NCBI GenBank assembly: GCA_917880885.1
Contig: OU862928.1
Span: 6,281,721-6,345,720 of the forward strand
DNA: 64,000 bases
Reading direction: 5' to 3'
Origin: Limnephilus marmoratus
Lineage: Eukaryota; Arthropoda; Insecta; Trichoptera; Limnephilidae
This document shows positions 58,769 to 64,000 of the stretch, in pieces; the first letter of the stretch is position 1, and each line of letters opens with the position of its first letter. The notes under the pieces are model-generated. The model saw only the letters and a list, made by a program, of their open reading frames with translations. It did no database searches and was not told the DNA's origin. The position numbers and the translations under genes were made by a program.

Positions 58769-61565
58769 CTAGGTTTTGCCCATTGCAGAAGCAACTAACG
58801 GGTTAAAACACTATGCGATTTAACGTGTGAACGTGGATGAAGCGAGTAGCGGGTGTGTGTTAAATTAAATATATGAAGAAACCTGAGGTTACAGTGACCT
58901 TGCAACGCATGCCGGGTACCCGTTGTATATAATGTTATGTAGTGCAGCGCTTGCATTAAAATATAACTTCCCAGGAATTGGCCCAGCATGCCGAGTAACC
59001 GTTGTATATCATGTTATATATTGCAGGCACTTGCTTTAAAATGTTATTTCCCGGGAATTGGGATGGAACCATTACAGTTAAGTTGACCCCGAGGTTACAG
59101 TGACCTTGCAACGCATGCCGTGTACCCGTTGTATATTATGTTATAAATTGTAGGCGCTTGCATTAAAATTTTATTTCCCGGGAATTGGGATGGCACCATT
59201 ACAGTAAAGTTGACCCCGAGTTTACAGTGACCTTGCAACGCATGCCAGGTACCCGTTGTATATAAGATTCTCCCAGCCAGATTCTCCCAACCCTTCGCTT
59301 TGCACCGCAGTGTGAGGAATAGATTCATACGTCCGTTACTCCTGGCCACACTGACCCCCAGATTCCTACCCACCCCTCATACCCTTTTCCTTCCCATATC
59401 TTCTTCTCCTTCCTTTCCCTTAAAAAACCCTCCGCAAAGAATCCTCAAAGATGACATAGGCCCCTAGGGAAATTGTTTTCCTCGGTGCCTCCTGTGTGGA
59501 GCTAATGTAAAAAAAAAAGTTTAGCAATGCATAATTTCATGATGCCAGCGCTCAATATTGTATATAGAAACCAATTAATGGTTCCCGGGGTGGCGATTCC
59601 AATTCCACGTTGAATGATTATCATTAAAATGCAAAATACAAAAAAAGCGCTATGTAAATTTCATATTTTTGAAAAAAAATGATCCCATTCAACTTCTAGT
59701 AATTTCATCACATATTTACAAAAAAAAACATACAATATCATCAGAAGATTCTGAGTCGTTATGTGCAGTAGCCTACTCAGATTCTGAGTAGGTACCCACA
59801 CATCTGTAAAAAAAAGTAATTAAAATTTTGTAAAATTTTGTATATCCGAATGTAAATGACGCAATCTACGCTTTTTTCCGATGCGTAAAACAAAAACTTT
59901 AGCATTTCATTTGGACAGAAAATAAGATAAAAGTTCTCTCATACCTAGTACCTACCTACTAACACACATAATATATCCGTGTTCCTAGTTACCTACGTAT
60001 TTTTACAAAACAAATAATTGCACCAACCAATACCCATGTAATTTAATTTCAGTTAAATGTACAGAATAAATAGTTCCAATACACGTAGGTACTGAAGCAT
60101 TTTTGCAAAATTCCATCTTTGATTACTTCCTTCCTTATTTTAAAGTAAATAAGTTCCTACTCATAGTGAATATTGTAATTTGAATTAATAAGCACTAACA
60201 TCTCTATGCGGCCACTCTGATTGGCCATCGGAATAGAATTCCAATCTCTCTCCTGATTGGCTGAAAGCTAAAAAAGATAGGGTCCGCCAATATTTCCTTA
60301 CTCATTTTTAACAAACACAATTTGAAAATTTTATTTTTTTTAAATCGACCCCTTGATTTTATTTTTTGAAAATGTCATCTATCAAGTGTCCACCTTTCAA
60401 ATTTAGCAACGCCAATACTAATTTCGTAATAAATAGTTATTCAAAACGAAAAATGTATTTAAATTAAAAAAAAACTACGTATCTCAATTTGAAAAAAAAT
60501 TATACGCTGCGCAAATCTTTGTCGCAACGGCCCGACTCCATTTTCTAAAAAAAAAAAATAATTAGAAAACATTATTAATACTATTACAAAATTAATCAAT
60601 ATATTTCCAACAGTATTTTTTTTACCACCCTGCACTTACATTCGTAAAGTGGCAAGCAACGAAAATCGGCATTATTTTCAAGAACGCATTAAGTACCTAC
60701 CTATCCTGTAATAAATAACATTCTATGGCGCCTTTATTTTCTTGATATTTTGACCAACTTGAGTGATTTCTTTATTTAAATGAAAGAACATTCTTCCTAA
60801 GCCGGTAGGTACCTACTCGAACATACCGGGAAAAATAATATTGGTGTGGGTAGGTACCTACGCTTATTCTCAATAAATACTTGGCGAATTTGCAATAATT
60901 CAATGGAACGGTAGGTACTACCGCGTTATAAATTGTGTTTTTTTAAATTTTCATATGGCCAGCGATTTTTACACTCTCGAAGAATTTACGAAAACGTTTT
61001 TGACATGAAAATGTGTAATATTTGGTAGCATCTCCTGACATATTTTATATGAGAATCATATGTATTATTGTTATTAAAAGTTGCGGAATCTTTCCGGCTA
61101 TCGTATTTTTTAAAAACATCTAGCCCGGAATCGGTTTTTCGGCGGCAATGTCGTTTTCCGAAAAACAACGACCCAAACCGCCGAGAGTTCCGTTTTGTTA
61201 GGCTAAAACTTTGACATCTGAGATCCTGACCTATGTCAAGTCAATAGTCCTAGCATTTTCCTTTGTGAAATAAGCGGGTTTTTTCGTCATTTTTTTTTTT
61301 CAAACGCCATCTGTCGGCGGGAAATACAACCGAGCCGGATCGAGTGATTCGAGTAGAGCTTCTAGTTTTCGCCGCCGATTCGTATAGGAGAATAAATCCC
61401 TGTATATATTTCATTTTGTCGAAAAAAATATACTCCCAGCTTCTTGTCTGAATTTGCTTCAACCGAAAGTGAACCTTAAGGTGGGTGAAACGTAAAGGGC
61501 AGAGTGGTCGTTTTTCGCATCAAGGAAAAAGTGCGCGGTCGATAAACTGTGTATTAATATATATA
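58769..61565 (-). mobile_element. Helitron-like unit 17 (2.8 kb)
   Basis: CTAG at 58769, hairpin 58779-58802 with one broken pair (ATTGC/GCAAC). A array (58885-59263) ends abruptly inside a B module (59265-59520). Then a diverged AT-rich interior (59560-60980) with GGTACCTAC words, a G hairpin (about 61120-61195) and an H region. In the interior two ATTGGC CCAAT-type words (about 60220 and 60257) stand close together. The short minus frame 60986-61168 is not supported as a gene. Confidence 0.6.
58885..59263 (-). repeat. A tandem array, 127-bp monomers, deleted
   Basis: About three monomers. Near 58980 a monomer is cut short (GAATTGGCCCAGCATGCC) by a deletion of about 60 bp, and at about 59268 a monomer jumps into B sequence. 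Confidence 0.9.
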
Positions 61566-63945
61566 CTAGGTTTTGCCCGTTGCAGAAGCAACTGACGGGT
61601 TTAAACACTATGCGATTTGACGTGTGAACGTGGATGAAGCGAGGAAGAGTGTGTGTTAAATTAAATATATGAAGAAACCTGAGGTTACAGTGACCTTGCA
61701 ACGCATGCCGGGTACCCGTTGTATATAATGTTATGTAGTGCAGCGCTTGCATTAAAATGTAATTTCCCAGGAATTGGAATGGAACCATTACAGTTAAGTT
61801 GACCCCGAGGTTACAGTGACCTTGCAACGTATGCCGAGTAACCGTTGTATATTATGTTATAAATTGCAGGCGCTTGCATTAAAATTTTATTTCCCGGGAA
61901 TCGGGATGAAGCCATTACAGTAAAGTTGACCCCTAGGTTACAGTGACCTTGCAACGCATACCGGGTACCCGTTGTATATAATGTTATATAGTGCAGGCGC
62001 TTGCTTTAAAGTGTTATTTCCCGGGAATTGGGATGGAACCATTACAGTTAAGTTGACCCCGAGGTTACAGTGACCTTGCAACGCATGCCGTGTACCCGTT
62101 GTATATTATGTTATAAATTGCAGGCGCTTGCATTAAAATTTTATTTCCCGGGAATCGGGATGAAACCATTACAGTAAAGTTGACCCCTAGGTTACAGTGA
62201 CCTTGCAACGCATGCCGGGTACCTGTTGTATATAATGTTATATAGTGCAGGCGCTTGCATTATAATGTAGTTTCCGGGGACTTGGGATGGAACCATTAGA
62301 GTTTAGTTGACCCTGAGGTTAAAGTGGCCTTGCAACGCATGCCGGGTACCCGTAGTATATAATGTTACATAGTGCAGGCGCTTGCATTATAATGTAGTTT
62401 CCCAGGACTTCGGATGGAAACATTACAGTTTTATTGACCCCGAGGTTAAAGCGGCCTTGCAACGCATGCCGGGTACCCGTTGTATATAATTTTATAAAGT
62501 GCATAATTTTATAATGTTGTTTCCCGGGACTTGGTAGGGAACCATTACGGTTTAGTTGACCCCGAAGTTAAAGTGGCCTCGCAACGCATGCCGGGTACCC
62601 GATGTATATAATAATTTATTTACGCACAAATAGTCCATTAACAATAACAATCGGTTGCACGGTTTAGCAGTGCAAAATTTCATTATGCCGGAGCTCACTA
62701 TTGTAGTTGTATTGTATTTCATTTTGCAAGTGTAAGTACTAAGTAGGTACTTTGTTGTAATATTTCACCAAAACGACGCCATTATGCTGTTGAGCATAAA
62801 ATAATTTTCACTACAAATAAATTCATTCAATATCATGTTTTGATTTTTAAATGAAAAAAGTCCCCGCAAGTAAGTACCTACCTAGAACACGCGTAATGTA
62901 TATATATATATACAATGTTCAAATAGAACACACTTAAAAACAAAAAAAAATAATTAATAAAAAAAATTGACAATTCTTTAAATTTTTCTAGTAAATTTTC
63001 AGTTCTATAAAGTTCCGTTCGAGTTCTGTAATTATTTCAGTTTTGTGATGTAACTGGTCTGTAATGATAAAACAATAGAATTTGAGTAGAACCATCACAG
63101 AACGTGAAAATTAACTTAAAAAAAGTTCAATTATTCTGTATCATCGAAACAACCTTACCTTAGTATTTATTGCATTAAAACCTAATTCGTTGTGTAGGTA
63201 CCCATTCAGGTAGGTACCTGCGCATTTCCTTAGATTCCGGCAATCTTAGCTTTTTTCATCATATTTGCAATACTACCGAAATAAGTAGGTACCTACCCCG
63301 AATGAAAAACGTGTTAATTTGAACTGGCCAGCAAATATTTAAACTTCCGATGGAATCTGTGAGCGCGTATTTTGATGATTTTTTTTCGGAAAATTTCGAG
63401 TTTTGTCAGCATCTCCTGACGTATTTTATATGAGAATCGTATGTTTTATTGGTGTTAAAAGTTGCGGAATCTATCCGGCTATCGTATTTTCAAAAAACAT
63501 CTAGCCCGGAATCGGTTTTTCGGCGGTAATGTCGTTTTCCGAAAAACAACGACCGAAACCGCCGAGAGTTCCGTTTTGTTAGGCTAAAAATTTGACATCT
63601 GAGATCCTGACCTATGTCAATAGTCCTATATAGCATTTTCCTTTGTGAAATTAGCGGGTTTTTTCGTCATTTTTTTTTTTCAAACGCCGTCTGTCGGCGG
63701 GAAATATAATCGAGTGATTCGAGTAGAGCTTCTAGTTTTCGCCGCCGATTCGTATCGGAGAATAATTCCCTGTATATATTTTTTTTGTCGAAAAAAAAAA
63801 ACTCCCAGCTTCCTTGTCTGAATTTGCTTCGACCGAAAGTGAACCTTGAGGTGGGTGAAACGCAAAGGGCGTACTGGTCGTTTTTGCGTCAACAAAAAAG
63901 TGACCTTTTCCTGACCTACCCCAAAACCAAACAATACTATATATA
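61566..63945 (-). mobile_element. Helitron-like unit 18 (2.4 kb)
   Basis: CTAG at 61566, hairpin 61576-61599. A array (61680-62612), F (about 62960-63130), G hairpin (about 63500-63575), H region. Sister of unit 15; also related to units 2 and 5. No gene. Confidence 0.65.
61680..62612 (-). repeat. A tandem array, 126/127-bp monomers
   Basis: About 7.5 monomers in the same order as 53318-54245, with scattered substitutions. Confidence 0.95.
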
Positions 63946-64000
63946 CTAGGTTTTGCCCGTTGCAGAAGCAACTGACGGGTTTAAACACTATGCGATTTGA
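63946..64000 (-). mobile_element. Helitron-like unit 19, first 55 bp only
   Basis: CTAG at 63946 and hairpin 63956-63979 mark another unit that continues past the window. Confidence 0.6.

Noticed and set aside
60215..60265. Promoter with paired CCAAT boxes
   Set aside because: Two ATTGGC words close together, but no TATA/Inr arrangement or downstream ORF to support a promoter.
1..64000. Autonomous Helitron with Rep/helicase
   Set aside because: No frame with Rep HUH or helicase motifs on either strand; all units look non-autonomous.

Overview
This is eukaryotic, almost certainly insect, nuclear DNA made of transposable elements. It is AT-rich, has no operon-like gene packing, carries an insect-type non-LTR retrotransposon, and is scattered with the AGGTACCT palindrome that I associate from memory with lepidopteran and some hemipteran genomes. 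I cannot place it to order. I see no host gene, rRNA, tRNA or CRISPR array.

Layout: the window is a head-to-tail array of composite repeat units, all in one orientation. The same boundary signal recurs 18 times with its hairpin (3909, 6186, 9095, 12210, 14495, 22010, 24130, 28709, 32484, 35668, 38863, 44304, 49646, 53202, 55585, 58769, 61566, 63946). A further CTAG at 17696 was separated from its hairpin by the retrotransposon. On the minus strand the signal is a GTTGC/GCAAC hairpin, 5-6 nt, then CTAG followed by T. That is the architecture of a Helitron 3' end, so I read the units as non-autonomous Helitron-like elements running right to left. Units are 2.1-5.4 kb. On the plus strand each carries, in order: terminal hairpin; a leader of about 90 bp; a tandem array 'A' (126/127-bp or 141-bp monomers); pyrimidine-rich 'B' modules; in some units a C-rich tract and a 146-bp tandem array 'C' followed by a 67-codon ORF remnant on the minus strand; an inverted-repeat module 'F'; a hairpin-rich module 'G'; and a terminal 'H/J' region that abuts the next CTAG. 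Modules are shuffled between units.

Higher-order structure: several units are close copies. 32484-35667 and 55585-58768 are nearly identical, with identity starting and stopping at the CTAG boundaries. 14.7-17.7 kb matches 35.9-38.86 kb. Two 5.3-5.4 kb units lie side by side (38863-49645), and a shortened relative fills 1-3908. Four 2.3-kb units (3909, 12210, 53202, 61566) form another family.

The only convincing protein-coding genes are the two ORFs of a 4.3-kb non-LTR retrotransposon (17700-22005, plus strand). Both ORFs are uninterrupted. It sits in the CTAG boundary with an 8-bp target-site duplication, and the paralogous boundary at 38863 gives an empty site. The ORF2 frame has no AUG before its endonuclease domain. 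All other long open frames look like by-products of the repeats. No Rep/helicase is present, so mobility of the Helitron-like units would need a protein supplied in trans.
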